A stretch of 64,000 nt of DNA from Adenophora triphylla var. japonica. Taxonomy: Eukaryota; Streptophyta; Magnoliopsida; Asterales; Campanulaceae. Each line of letters starts with the position of its first letter. The stretch's first letter is position 1. Of the stretch, positions 1 to 12,183 are shown piece by piece. The position numbers and the translations under genes are program-made. Under the pieces are notes generated by a model. That model was not told the origin of the DNA. It saw nothing but the letters and a program-made list of their open reading frames with translations, and ran no database searches. Where the stretch lies: assembly GCA_022495995.1 (NCBI GenBank), contig JAFEMH010003617.1, positions 161,501 through 225,500 of the forward strand, in the 5' to 3' direction.

Positions 1-87
1 CGGGATCTGGATGCATCAGGTTTCTTGGGAACAAAGGAAGTGGCATTGTTACAGTCCTGTCCCGTGTAGATGATCGCCTCTTTGCCT

Positions 88-1745
88 TTAGCGGGAGCGA
101 GAGCAGTGTTGGAGGGAGGAGCCCGATATTCGTAGGCGTGTGCACTGCCGCCGCCGATTGTAAGCCTTTTCAAACTTAGCCCCGGAATTAACCATTGCAC
201 GCAAGTCAGCGTAGGGGAAGTGGCTGAGGGAAGATCTCAAATGCGGCTTCAAGCATGACTGGAAGATGTCTAACTGCTCCTCGTCAGAGGGAGGAATGGC
301 CATTTCACTGAGCTTTAAGTTCCACCTTTTATAGAAATCCCCAATATTCTCATCAGGGCGCTGCATTGTCGTCTGCAGGTCAACTCTGTTTGTCTCCCAT
401 TCCAAGTTGGCTTTATACTTATCTGTGAAAGTATTGGTAATCTGTTCCCAAGTAGCCCTAGCTTCAGGCTTCGATCGGAAAAACCATTTCAAAGCCCCTG
501 ACTTCAAAGAGAGACTGAAGTAGTCAGCCAACTGCTGGTTCGTGCATCCCTTAGCTTTCATTGCCAAAGTATAGGTGTCCAAGTGAGTTTTAGGGCATGC
601 ACTCCCGTCGAACAATTCGAGATTGGGCATCACGAACTTGTGAGGCAGGGGTACAATCGAGTCGGGATCTGTAGGCCGAAGAGTAGTGTTCTTTTTGACG
701 GTCAATTCAGCAATCTGCGCTTTCATTTCCTTGTGTTGATCCATAAACCAAGCCAATTGGGGATCCAAAGGTGGAGCGGGAATGCCTGAGCCGATATTTG
801 AGCTAGGAAGAGGACTAGCTGTTGGTGGTGCATTGGTGGAAGGGATACCATATCCCGGAGCATAGGTGAAAACCTGTCCTTGGTCCAAATTACCCTGGGG
901 AGTGTGAGTAGGAGCCTGGGCGAAGGGATAGAACCTTGCGGCTTGCTATTGATTCTCAACTGGCAAAGAGGGTGAAGGCAGTCCTGATGTAGCTAGATAG
1001 CTCGGATTTCCGGGGTGAGGCCCATAAGTAGGCTTAAGTGCGGGCTGCTGTCCCTGGTTGTTGAATTGCATGGTTGCCTGTGGCAAGGGTGTATAACCAG
1101 GGGGTACTGCGGTCCTGGTGATTCTGATGAAACCGGGATGGAGGTTTGGTAACCCATCGAACCCTGAGTGAGAAATGGATTTATGAAAGCTGTGTGAGGA
1201 GCAGCTGAGCTAGCATCGTTCTGAGGAGGGGCTCCTGACTGTTGCCCTGAACCAGACTGTGGCGGCATTCCAAACTGTTGCTATGAAGGTCCGGACTGAT
1301 CGGTTCCAAATTGAGGCGGGATCCCAATTTGCTGTGGCATTCCGAGGTATCCCCAACCATGAGAAGACATTCCGTACTGACTTTGCCCTCACTGAGGAGC
1401 TACGAACTGATTCGTCCCGTCAGGCTGCATGGATCTAGTGGTCTGACCCAGAGATCGAGGAGCATAGGTTCTGGTAGTACCGTAGGAGGTTGGTGGTGGC
1501 ATCTTGGAGTAGTCGGGGCGACCAAGATCAGGATTGAAGTCCTCCTCTTCTTACACGGTGAAGGTGCCATCGGGGTTGAGGCTGGCGGCCAGACCGTGGC
1601 TCTTAATAGCCTCCATAAGGCTATTCAGCTGTGCTTCTTGTCGCACTCTCATCTGTTCGGCTAACTGATTCCACTGCTGTTCTGTTTGAGGAGTCCCAGG
1701 AGGCGGAGTGGTGTTATCCCCATCGTTACCAGCTGATGCAGACAT
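88..1745 (-). pseudogene. gag: Broken retrotransposon gag (capsid) of EL
   Basis: Gag forms the retrotransposon capsid and packages the genomic RNA. The 3' two-thirds (888 to 88) holds a clear Retrotrans_gag-type capsid segment: MPNLELFDG, a TYTLAMKAKG stretch, LKSGALKWFF, and the YKRWNLKLSE helix with the following DEEQLDIFQSCL. The N-terminal part is P/Q/G-rich and low complexity. The ATG at 1745 (MSASAGNDG) is the likeliest start. The frame then meets a stop at 1551-1553, further stops near 1393 and 1280, and a frame change around 900-1100, so this copy cannot make full-length Gag. It lies just after the leader, the normal gag place. No zinc knuckle or protease is visible before the window edge. 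Confidence 0.82.
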
Positions 1746-1929
1746 TCTGAAATCCGGAGTCGGAACAAACGGTGAAGCTGACGATGCGCTTGACTCTTCC
1801 CAACTGATCAAACGGTGACCCGGCGCTCGAAACCAAGCTTTGTGCGGAGCTGCGGGGGAAAGACACGGGGGTTCAGATGTTTGGGAATGAAGGAGGGTAG
1901 GTGTTTGGGCTTTGGGCTCATGCAACATG

Positions 1930-3130
1930 CAATTATTTGTTCTTGTTTACTTAAAACATGCTTTATTAACCTAATCGGTTGGAAAAGATTGCTCTTCTTT
2001 TTCGCAAATTATTCTGGATCCTGGATCAGTGGACCCCATCACTACGTCTATAAGCCCCTCGTATTCCACCTGTATTTCGACTTCCCAGGGCGGACAGCCC
2101 CGGGCGAGGGTCCTATAGGGAAAGCGGGTCCCACCGACCAAAAAGAAAAACGATCCTAAAAGTCTGGCGGGTAATCGAGTCTTAACGAGCATTCAATGTA
2201 AATTATGGATAAAGCTGACGTCGAAAGTCAAGATCATGTCCGAGGGCTCGACAAAAAGTCGGCATGGTTCGGACTGATAAGCGTCCACAATTGATCTTGA
2301 CTCGTCGTCAGTTAGGCCGTAATTAGGCATGTAATAATTATTAATCCTTGATGACTCACATGTCATGCCGGAGTCAATGTATAATTTGTGCGAGCGTAGT
2401 CAAAGTCAAGGCGCCAGTCAATATCTGGTCAAAGTCCGTGACGGAAAACCGGTAGGACTCCGACTGATTAGGGTCCCCGAAAGATATTGACTTGGTATGC
2501 CGACTAAGGCTTGAAAGGAAAGGTCTATACACAGACATGGCATGACACTGCACTGCACTAAAAACCAACCGGTCTCTGGACAAAGTGTGTCACGGACAAG
2601 TGCATGGTCGACACGAGGCTCCATGAAATGTTTGGGTAGTCCCGTGCTTGCACCGAGAGGCGTAATAAGACCAAACGGGCTGCTACAGGGATTTCCCCGG
2701 GTTAGGGACGTAGTGTGCAGTGTAAGGCCAAGTGCGCGCAGTGTGCAAGCAGTCTATCTTCTTTTTCTGAGTAAAATAGAAATTTTCGCATGTGTCTTAA
2801 AAAGTATGATGCATGATTTTTTTTTTGAAAGTTTTCCTTTTGGAAAAAACTTTTTTTTTTTGAAATTTTTTTTTTTGAATTTTTTTTTTTTTGAAATTTT
2901 TTTTTGAAAGCAAATGAGCACATAAGCACATAATTCAAAAATTCAAAATTCAAACAGATTTAAGGCAACGGGTCCAACAGTCAAAATTTTGACTTTTTCG
3001 AGGCGGCCAAAACAACACAAAATGTGCAAAATCAACACACACACAAAAACAAATGGTTTCGAATTCCGGGACGGAAGCTTGACCCACAAAAGTTTTTCTC
3101 TTTTTTTTAAAAAGATAAAACTCATCCCTA
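1930..3130 (-). other. EL leader (5' untranslated region)
   Basis: No credible ORF here. It holds a conserved block (1990-2160) shared with the leaders of E1 and E2, and a run of T-rich, GAA-interrupted tracts at 2815-2910. The leader lies between primer-binding site and gag, where packaging and dimerisation signals are expected. Confidence 0.6.
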
Positions 3131-3148
3131 TTCCCAGCGGAGTCGCCA
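3131..3148 (-). other. Primer-binding site, tRNA-Arg type (EL)
   Basis: The plus strand ends ...CAGCGGAGTCGCCA here, the form of a plant tRNA-Arg 3' end including CCA. On the element strand it is therefore complementary to that tRNA. It sits one base from the LTR edge, as minus-strand DNA priming requires. A tRNA-Arg primer is typical of Tat/Ogre-like elements. Confidence 0.8.
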
Positions 3149-3149
3149 C

Positions 3150-4560
3150 TGTGATGTACCCGATTTTTTTGTAATCAAACGGAGCCGCCACGCCATTTTT
3201 ATTTTGAGGGCCAAAACTTTGAAAAATGCCCGAGATCAGAGATTTGGGTTCGGAGGTCACGTTACACGCCGGGAAGAACGTTAGTGTTCACCCGAAATGC
3301 CTCGTAAAACGAGTCTTTCAAGCATTAAAAAAAACATTTGTGTGTGTGTGTGTGTGTTTTGGCCAAAATAAGTTAAAACTGGAAAGTAAAAATTGGAAAC
3401 TCTTTATTAGACTTTAAAAAAGTCCCATGATTTTTGGTATGATTTTTGGGTTGAGTTTTGGTACTCAAAAGATTTTTTGAAGTTGAAAATCATTCCTGCC
3501 AGAATGAAAAAGGCAGTGGACACTTGATTTTAAAATGGGTTTAAGGGCTTAAAAATCTCAGAATCTGGGGAAAGTCCGAGAATGAAAGTTGTTCAAAACA
3601 CCTTAAATAAGGTTTCTGTAAAAGAACTTTCCCATTTGGAGATGATTTGGTGGACCAAAACCTTATGGAAATTTATTCCAAGGTGACTACATTTTTTAAG
3701 TGAATAAGAAGTAATTTGGACCTTTTAAATGGTCATCCATGAAAATTTATTCCAAGGTGACTACATTTTTAGGTCAAGCAAAGATGAACAACAAACAAGT
3801 TGATGAACAAACTACATCTTTAAAGTTTGAGATGCATGCATGGATGAGAGAGATTTAGGGTAGGGAGAGGGAGGTTATACCTATATTCCCTTGTGTTTGT
3901 GTTTGTGTTTGTGTTTGAGTGAATTCAAGGCTTGAAAGTGTTTATGGTTTGAATGTGTTTAGGGTTTGTGATTAGAGTTGGTCAAAGAGAAAACAAGTAG
4001 ATAACACTTAAGTCCTCTATGTTTTCTCTCTAATCCTCCTCCTAAGGGGTGATTTAAGCTTGGATTTGTGTATGAATGGGAGTGATTTGAGAGTATTTGG
4101 AGTGAGTGGGATTTGGGAAAGATTCAAGAGAAAATGGTGGCAATCTAAGGATTCCCACTGTTTTCTCTCTATTTTTCGCCAGAGTGCTGTTGCTGTGAGT
4201 GAATTGTGTTGTGTAGACTCAGAGAGGAGGGTTCAATTTATAGGCCACTGTGGACTTCATTTGGATCCGCGCGGACCTGATTGACGCGTGCCCTGGTGCA
4301 TTAAATGCTGCTCCAGGCTTTGGACAGAAAGAATATTATTCAAAAATTCAATCTGATTGCTGTTTTTCAGCTTGCCAATTCTGGTTTTTTACAATTCTTT
4401 TGCTTTTTGAGATTCTTTTCTTGGTTTATCTTTAAATGGCAATCCCTACTTTACTCTTGCTTTGTTAGAGAAGTTAGAAATTGTTAGAAATGTTAGGAAT
4501 GTTAAAACTTTCGTTAATTTTCTAACGAAAATGCTACCAACTCAAATTGGAGCACTTACA
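3150..4560 (-). repeat. EL 5' LTR (about 1.4 kb)
   Basis: It begins TGTGATGTACCC next to the primer-binding site. The other edge was placed at AGCACTTACA (4560), by analogy with the GGGTACTTACA edge of the nested LTRs. The interior aligns loosely with the other LTRs (for example 3190-3320 with 26700-26830). The outer edge is an inference because the partner LTR is outside the window. Confidence 0.65.
4235..4275 (-). promoter_or_regulatory. EL LTR promoter: TATA box and upstream palindrome
   Basis: CCTATAAATT (minus strand, 4235-4244) is a good TATA box. TCCGCGCGGA lies 21 bp upstream of it (4266-4275) and resembles the GCCGNNCGGC palindromes of the nested elements. Only one copy is evident here, not a pair. 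Confidence 0.5.
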
Positions 4561-6146
4561 CATGGTCATGAATAAATATTTAGCCACCACTAATTGGCAT
4601 GAACCAAAATTGGTTCATCAAATTACAAATGATGAACCAATTTTGGTTCACCACTAATCATGATCTTAGAGGTGGAGAGGGTTTTTTCTACCTATTGCGC
4701 CGTGTGAAATGATCGAGTAGTGGGTTACAGTTTTGGGAAGAGGTAATAACGTTACGCTGGTAACCGCTATAGTAAGGGGGATCCGTAGATTCAATCACAG
4801 CCGTTGTTTGTCTTTTTTAAAATCAAATTATGACCACTCTTTGTGTGGTGGTTGAAATCCACATCTATTATAATATAGATTTTGTCATAGTATTTAATAA
4901 GTGTGCAATATCAGACTAAAAACTTTAAAACTGGAAAATCAGGAAGGAGGAAATATATATACATATCTATATATATATTGGTCATAAAAATTTATTGGAG
5001 TTTTGTAAAAAAAAATAAAAAAAATTAAAATATTAGGATCCTTTCACTTGACTTCGCCACCCAGGGGCCAGGTCCACATAAAGCTAGAGACGGGCCTGTT
5101 CATAACCATAAATGCATGATGGGAGAAACTACAATTTACTATATGTTTGTGTATGAAAGAAAGTCATTTGAGGAATTTTCCTTTCATTTTGTCTAATTTT
5201 TTTCACTACTAAAAAGTGGTTGGTTGTTAGACTCTTCATAATAACCTCATTAATTTAAAGGATTTCGGACACTAAGGAACCTCAACTAAAATTCATAAAA
5301 TTCAATAAATATTGAAAATTTCATATAAACTCATGATTTTATTATTTTGCTTATATACCTAAGGTATAAAATTAGAATTATTCTTTTACCTTAGGTATAA
5401 AGTAATTTTTAATTACAATTTCTTACATTTTCTTAAAAAATAATAATAATAAATGCATATTTTATTACCAGTCCGCTCATATATTTAATGTATAAGTATA
5501 GAAAAAAATTAAATATTTTTTTAAAAAATAAATTATTTACCAGTCCATTCAGGTATAAGAGCGAATCAAATGGGTATTGGGTTTATAAGAAATTATTATT
5601 TGGATATGAACTTTAGTAAATTATATGGATTTTTATAGGTTTTAATTTGGGCTGAGGGGGCGTTAAAAATTAAACCTAAATTAAAATGGTTGAACAATAT
5701 GATTTTATTAAAATTATAATTATAATGGTTGAACAATATGACCTTATTGGGAAAAAAAAAACTTTCGGTATCATGCCAATGATTTTTTATTTTTATTTTT
5801 TGCTTTCAAGAAATATAAAATCATTGGTTAAGCATGAAATCAACTTTTATGTACAAAACTTAATTTTGTTATAAAGTATACTAATCTAATTAGGCATCAC
5901 CATATTTATACTCAAAAACCAACTCTAATATTATTCTCATTCTAGAAACATAGTTAATTTTGATTTTAATTATCAACTTGATCTGTGAAAAAATATGAAA
6001 ATTAATTATCCCGATTAAATTCTAAAAATTATTGTCGAAAAGACTCTATGATGCATTAATAATAAGTTTTACAAATTTCACTAGGATAATTATGTTTTCA
6101 TATTTTTTTAATTAAAATAAAATCTTTTGGGGAAAACGAGAATGAT
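4561..6146. other. AT-rich intergenic DNA without recognisable genes
   Basis: It contains an imperfect palindrome around GAACCAAAATTGGTTC (about 4590-4670) and a small inverted repeat around 5355-5400. No ORF longer than about 60 codons looks like a real protein. Confidence 0.5.
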
Positions 6147-6149
6147 TTA

Positions 6150-6952
<803 letters not shown>

Positions 6953-7072
6953 TTAGAGAGGGATGGATACGTAATCTCGACATGTTGGATTGATACTCCC
7001 TCTATTCCATAATGATTTTTTTTTTTCGAATGAACTTTAAAGTAATAATTTTAGCTTAAATTAATTTTTTAA

Positions 7073-7592
7073 GGGCGAATGACATTTTGGACCCCAAAGT
7101 TTAGGGGGTGTTTCTAATATGAGTCACATTCTATCACTAATTACAATATAAGGTACAAAGTTCATATTCTGTTAACGTTTTAGAGTTTTTAACAAATTTC
7201 GTTAGAAAAATTCGTTAAATGATCACGTGCAAGTCACGTGTCACTTAATGAATGATGTTTTTGAACACAAATTCTTTCGTTATTGTTTTAATGCAAATTA
7301 AATGCAAATAAATTAATCATATGTTTCCTCAAATTATTTATAACTTTATAAGATTCCATAAATACCCTTGTACCCAAACAAAACCTTACTCCTCCTCCCC
7401 CCTCTCTCACACACACACACTTTGTCTCTCTCTCTCTCTCTCTTTAACTTTCTCTCTCTACCCACATCTTCTTCCTCTTCTTCCAATCGACCCACCTCCA
7501 TCAGCTTTGTACCCTATATTGTAATTAGTGATAGAATGTGACTCATATTAGGAACACCCCTTAAACATTGAGGCCCAAAATGTTATTTGCCC
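7073..7592. mobile_element. Mutator-like MITE, long terminal inverted repeats, 9-bp target duplication
   Basis: The outer roughly 85 bp at each end are inverted copies, starting GGGCGAATGACATTTTGG on the left and ending with its near complement on the right. The same 9 bp, ATTTTTTAA, flanks both ends (7064-7072, 7593-7601). Long inverted repeats with a 9-bp duplication are the mark of Mutator-like elements. The interior (7321-7524) is rich in CT and CA runs, and its ORF is low-complexity rather than a transposase. Confidence 0.85.
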
Positions 7593-7879
7593 ATTTTTTA
7601 ATGAAAATCTAAACCTTGTTACTATTATGAATGATATTTTTTATATTTTTATTATGATAACTAAATTAAACTAAAATTATTATTCAAAGTTTATTAAAAA
7701 TAACAACAAATAAAAAACAACAAATAAAAAGATTATTTCGGAAGAAGGTAATATCATTTTTTGGAAAGGAAAAAGGAGCAAAAAAAACTTGTACATCATA
7801 TTGTGAAAATAGATGGATTTGTTTTTCCTATTTCACATTTGAATTATGACAAAAGGATATTTAAGGGGTTGAAAATCCA

Positions 7880-8165
7880 TACTCCCTCCGTCCGTCCCAG
7901 CTCAAGCTTTACTTTTTTGTCAAAATGGATATTCCGTTAAAAGCTTCACCTTTCCTTTTTTGGCAAAGAATCTTTACTATTTCCTCCACTCATTCTCTCT
8001 CCTAATTCACTATTACACTCACAATACTTTTCAAATTTACTATTTTCTCCACTAATTCTATCGCCTATTTTCAAATTACACTCACAATATTTTTTCTTCC
8101 CACCTATTTATTTAATTTGCATGATTTAAAAAAAATATGCACCTTGGACAGAAACGGAGAGAGTA
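7880..8165. mobile_element. Stowaway-like MITE (Tc1/mariner type)
   Basis: It starts CTCCCTCCGTCC after TA and ends with a diverged inverse, ACGGAGAGAG, before TA. This terminus with a TA duplication is the classic Stowaway signature. About 285 bp, no coding capacity. Confidence 0.75.
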
Positions 8166-8473
8166 TTCCTTAAGGTTATAGAGAGTATCCCAAGAGACAT
8201 ATCTAGTATCTCCAAAATACCTTTTACAATACTTCTAGTATTATGCCCCATAACTTTTTCATGGAATTCCATTATGACATTTTAAATCTTTTATAATACT
8301 TCTAGTTCTAGTACTATACCCCATACCTTTTTCTTGAGTTTCCATTATGACATTTTAAATAATTGATTATCTCACTTACCATTATGCATAATATATACAT
8401 GATTCATAAATGACTTAAATTGTGGACAAAGATGTTCCCACTATATAATACTATTTCTCTCCACAAAATCTAG

Positions 8474-8886
8474 GGAGAAACGCGTTTCTCCGTCGCTTAT
8501 GGAGAAACGGGGCTTGTTATATCGCGCGACATACCTAGCCACAAAAACTGGATATCACTTCATCAGCTTCTGGATATCCAGAAGCTTTGGAAAGGATATC
8601 CAGAAGCTTTGGAAAGAATATCCAGAAACCAAATATTTTTTCTGGATATCCTTTACAAAGCTTCTGGATATCCATATTCAATGTTCTGGATATCCAGAAG
8701 CTTTGTAAAGGATATCCAGAAAAAAATACTTGGTTTCTGGATATCCTTTACAAAGCTTCTGGATATCCATTTCAAAGCTTCTGGATATCCAGAAGCTTTG
8801 TAAAGGATATCCAGAAACTGGCTACTTACGTCGCGCGACATAATAAGCCCCGGTTCTCCATACGCAATGGAGAAACGCGTTTCTCC
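8474..8886. repeat. Foldback element with palindromic ends and a palindromic core
   Basis: Both ends carry the same perfect 18-bp palindrome GGAGAAACGCGTTTCTCC (8474-8491, 8869-8886). The next roughly 50 bp inward on each side are inverted copies of one another and include TCGCGCGACA. The core (about 8550-8815) repeats the palindrome TGGATATCCA around ten times, alternating with AAGCTTTG-type linkers. The whole unit could fold into a long hairpin carrying smaller cruciforms. Open frames here are by-products of the repeat. No clean target duplication was found, so its mobile nature is inferred. Confidence 0.8.
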
Positions 8887-9024
8887 ACAGACGCACTCAT
8901 TTCTCTCTCTCCCAAAATGAAAAAAAAAGTACAAAAAATAATTTAAGTTTGTTTTTGATCAATAGCTAATTTAAAACTTTTATTTTGATATTTATTTGGG
9001 ACAGGGAGTATATTTAATCATTAA

Positions 9025-9278
9025 GGGCTCGTTTGGTAGGCCGATAGGATTAGCCTGTGTTAATAGTGTGTTAATAGTGGGGGATTATTAATCAGGGGAT
9101 TAATAACACCACCCTTTTCTTGGGGATTAATATGAAGGGGTTAGAGGGGATCAGAGTGGATAAGAAGCTTATTCGAATTGTACCCAGAATTATTACTCCC
9201 ATTACATTTAGCCTACCAAATACCAAGATTATTGAACTAATAATCATATCCAACTCTAATCAAGCTACCAAACGACCC
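9025..9278. mobile_element. Tourist-like MITE (PIF/Harbinger), TAA target duplication
   Basis: The ends GGGCTCGTTTGGTA and its inverse TACCAAACGACCC are flanked by TAA at 9022-9024 and 9279-9281. It is 254 bp with no ORF. Confidence 0.8.
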
Positions 9279-9810
9279 TAATAGTTTTACCACCCCCTTT
9301 TCATCATATTACCATAGCGAGAAAATGTAGAAATACAAACTACAAAAGTGCTCTCTTTTCATTATATTGGTATACCTAATATTTTTTAATCTCCTCAAAT
9401 TTTTGGCCACTTAAAAATCCATTGCACAACCAAAAAGAAGGTATATGTAAATAAAAAGATAAAAATCACACAAAACAATTAATACAATATAATTTTTCAA
9501 AATAAATAAATTTAGTCTATTGGAAATGGAATGAAAAACTCTCTTTAAAGCTTTGCTCAAGTGAGAAAATATTGAATTGGTTTTGTATTGGCATCTTTTT
9601 GATACCAAGCCAGATAACGATATATCATCATCTTTAAAGCTTTGCTCAAGTGAGAAAATATTGAATTGGTTTTGTTTGGTAACCAAAAGAATAATAAACT
9701 GAATTTGTCGCTTGCTAAAAAAGAGAGAGTAATAAATTAGTTAAATTATAAATGTAAATAGTTACCAAGCAGGAAACTAAATAAGAAAAAAAAAAAAAAA
9801 GGAAAATAAA

Positions 9811-9884
9811 CGCTAGAAGGAGGGCTTGAACCTCCGACCTTGTGGTTAACAACCACACGCTCTAACCAACTGAGCTATTCCAGC
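9811..9884 (-). tRNA. tRNA-Asn (GTT)
   Basis: Cytosolic asparagine tRNA. The minus strand starts GCTGGAATAGCTCAGTTGG and folds as a complete cloverleaf. The acceptor stem is GCTGGAA with TTCTAGC and discriminator G. The D-loop is standard, the anticodon stem TGTGG/CCACA encloses TTGTTAA with anticodon GTT, and the T-arm is GGAGG TTCAAGC CCTCC. No intron. Downstream on the minus strand is a long T run (plus-strand A16 near 9787-9800), a strong Pol III terminator. Upstream lies an AT-rich stretch with a CAAC-type motif, common before plant tRNA genes. All expected pairing is intact, so it is probably functional. Confidence 0.95.
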
Positions 9885-10053
9885 AGTTGTTATATTTTTT
9901 TTCTTTATAAATAGTTATACAGTTATGAAAAAAAAAACAAAATAGGATATCCATTTATGGGCAAAAATAAAAAATAAAACAATTAACTATATAACGTTTA
10001 TTATATACTCCATTCATCCTGCTTTTCTTCTTTCTTCTATTTTCTTTTGTATA

Positions 10054-10214
10054 CTCTCTTCGTCCCAATAAAAACTTCATTAATTACCCAAAATGGCGTC
10101 CCGTTAGAAGTTTCATCTTTTCTTTTTTGGCAAATAATCTTTACTATTCAACCCACTCATTCTCTCTCTCCTATTTCACTATTACACTCACAACATTTTT
10201 CAAATTTATTATTT
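10054..10214. mobile_element. Truncated Stowaway-like MITE, left piece
   Basis: It starts CTCTCTTCGTCCCA after TA and contains a typical interior, CACTCATTCTCTCTC. It stops where unrelated sequence begins near 10215. A matching right-hand piece lies at 13741-13852. The two overlap by about 60 bp of similar sequence, so they may be two fragments rather than one split element. Confidence 0.5.
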
Positions 10215-10698
10215 CGAGTGAGTTTGGCATTGCTTCTGATTATTTGAAAGTGATTCTCAATAAGTGATTTAAGTAAAAGTGATTGTTCAAAACTCAATAC
10301 TGTGTTTGGCTTACAATTTTGAAAAGTGATTTTATGTCGAAAGTGATTTTCAAATATGTTTGGCTATCACACTATATAAGTGACTAGTAAAAGCCCGTGT
10401 CCAAGGACACGTGTTTTTTTTTTTAAATTAAAAAAAAAAAAATTGTTTTAATTTAAATTTTTTTAAAGGGCAAAATGGGAAAGGAACAACTTAGTGAGGG
10501 CAAAATGAGAAATTTGGCTTATGAAACTGTTCATTGTACTGTTCACGGAGGGGTTGCCATTTATACTATAGATTATAAAATTAATAACGACTAAAATACC
10601 CTTACACATTTAAACTCATAAGAATTCTCCTAAATTAAAAAAGATAACATATTAATTTGAAAATTAAAAATAAAATGAAATTTGCATTTTCAATGTTA

Positions 10699-11660
10699 AC
10701 TACTACCGAATGTTGCAATTTGTAATGCCAATCGATAGCGAAATTGATCCATTTCTCGTTCATCTGCGACTACTCGAGAATAAGTTGTGTATTCTACATT
10801 AGAGTCTCGTGTCAATACAAGTTCGGTGCGTCCCTCATAATTGCGAAATACTTCATCCGCTTTAGCTTTTTTTCTGATATAGTTATGAAGAGCCATTGAT
10901 GCACATACTACTGCAACTTGCATGTCAAAAGTAAATGAGTGCATGTCATTAAAATTCTCCACTGAGCTTTCCACACTCCAAAGCTTCGCTCTATTATGCT
11001 TCTCAATGAAGAGTGAGCATGGTTGAACTTTTCTTGTGTGTTCCTAGGTTGTTCCCCACGACGAAAATCAGGCAAGTGATACCTCTCTCCTTTGTATGGT
11101 GCCAGGTAACCTTTAATATTTGGATAACTTGCATCAACCAAATAGTATTTCTCTGCAAAAATATTGAAATTATTTATTGATGTAATAAATAATTACATAA
11201 TATTAAAATTATTGTATGTGTAATGATACTAACCTCCTTTAGGATGTGGAAAATTTAATTCTGAATTTCTTATTGCGTGATAAAAAATGCGTGTATCATG
11301 AGCACTACCTTCCCATCCCGGCCATACAAATGTAAAACACATGTCAAAAGTCACAAATAGCCATAACATTTTGAGTAGGATATCCTTTCCTCCTAATATA
11401 AGGAATTTGTTCATTTAGCAGGAGAATTGCCTTGACATGTGTCCCATCAATTGCACCAATACAATCCTAAAAATAAGTACTATAAGCAAACATCTATAAA
11501 AACAACTTTTATAATAATAATATCAAAATGACTAACCTTGAAATGTGGCCAGTATTTTTCATTCTTTCTAATGTGCTCCGGAACAGAGTCAAAATCTTCG
11601 GGTGGCTTGATCATATCAAGTGATAATGCAACAACTGCTTTAAGCACACTTAGGATTTCT
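10699..11660 (-). pseudogene. PIF/Harbinger (HARBI1-like) transposase, broken
   Basis: DDE transposase that cuts and reinserts PIF/Harbinger DNA elements. Three probable exons on the minus strand: about 11660-11537 (EILSVLKAVV through YWPHFK), 11468-11232 (DCIGAIDGTHVKA through FPHPKGG) and 11152-10699. Catalytic positions are the D of GAIDGTH, the D of LVDASYPN and the E of IIERSFGVWK. The PNIKGYLAPYKGERYHL and MALHNYIR blocks are standard for the family. One extra T after CDF (near 11345) and a missing base after WRIL (near 10950) shift the frame, so no complete enzyme can be made. A Myb/SANT-like gene lies just upstream on the same strand, the usual partner in this superfamily. Confidence 0.85.
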
Positions 11661-11740
11661 CTGCATATTATTTTACAATTTGTTATTAAATATATTTTTA
11701 AGATAATAAACTCAAGAAGCTAAAAATTTGACGCACCTGT

Positions 11741-12060
11741 ATGTTGTCGTTCCACCACTCGTCAGATGCATCTATCGTATTTTTTCTAACGTCCCATCCA
11801 AGTCCCGTTTCCTTTCCGATAAGAGATTGCCACATGACCCAATCTTTTTTCATAGCATCCCAGTGATTCTTGAGTTGTAGTCTATTATAGTTTTTTCCCG
11901 TTTCTTCAACAAAGTTTCTTTGTATATTATTTCAGCCCAATCTACTAAAATGACTATTTGGCCTATTTCCAGCTCTCACTTCATCAATGCATAACTTAAT
12001 AAATATTTTTGTGAGATTTCGGATCCCATGTAGCATTGAACTTTGGAGTTGGTTTTCCTG
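11741..12060 (-). pseudogene. Myb/SANT-like DNA-binding protein of the PIF/Harbinger element, broken
   Basis: On the minus strand the segment LKNHWDAMKKDWVMW through ETGLGWD to DASDEWWNDNIQ (about 11890-11750) is the typical core of plant Myb/SANT-like proteins associated with Harbinger elements. These bind the element ends with the transposase. The upstream half (12050-11890) matches the N-terminal part of the domain only across frame changes, for example an extra A near 12005. A GT donor follows DNIQ. It is non-functional in this copy. Confidence 0.75.
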
Positions 12061-12183
12061 TTTTACTTGTATCTGAATTTTCCTTTACTGTTGTTTGTTG
12101 TGTACCAGGCGAACTAAACTCATGATTGTCCATCTCACTATACAAAACAACAAATCAGATTTTGCTCTACATGTCAGACTTAA

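Larger units (their letters stand above)
1..4560 (-). mobile_element. EL: 5' portion of a Ty3/gypsy (Tat-like) LTR retrotransposon, runs off the left edge
   Basis: The minus strand reads 5' LTR (3150-4560), primer-binding site (3131-3148), leader (about 1930-3130), then a broken gag (88-1745) leaving the window. Pol and the 3' LTR are outside, so the target duplication cannot be checked. The leader stretch 1990-2160 is clearly related to 42000-42130 and 56020-56170 in the nested elements. The LTR start, primer type and TATA placement match theirs too. EL is therefore a diverged relative, and the only one here with a recognisable gag. Confidence 0.85.

Noticed and set aside
4797..4800. Alternative outer edge of the EL LTR at ATTCAATCACA
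   Set aside because: The AGCACTTACA edge at 4560 matches the terminal GTACTTACA of the related LTRs much better. Without the second LTR neither can be proved.
7321..7524. 67-codon ORF with CT-encoded Ser/Leu runs
   Set aside because: Low-complexity translation inside the Mutator-like MITE.
8499..8946. Overlapping ORFs on both strands with repeated SGYPEAL/KDIQK motifs
   Set aside because: They are translations of the palindromic GATATCC repeat, present in several frames and strands at once.
10216..10590. GAGTTTGGCATTGC and ACTAGTAAAAGCCCGTG stretches as termini of the Harbinger element
   Set aside because: No matching inverse sequence was found at the right side near 13735, so the boundaries could not be supported.
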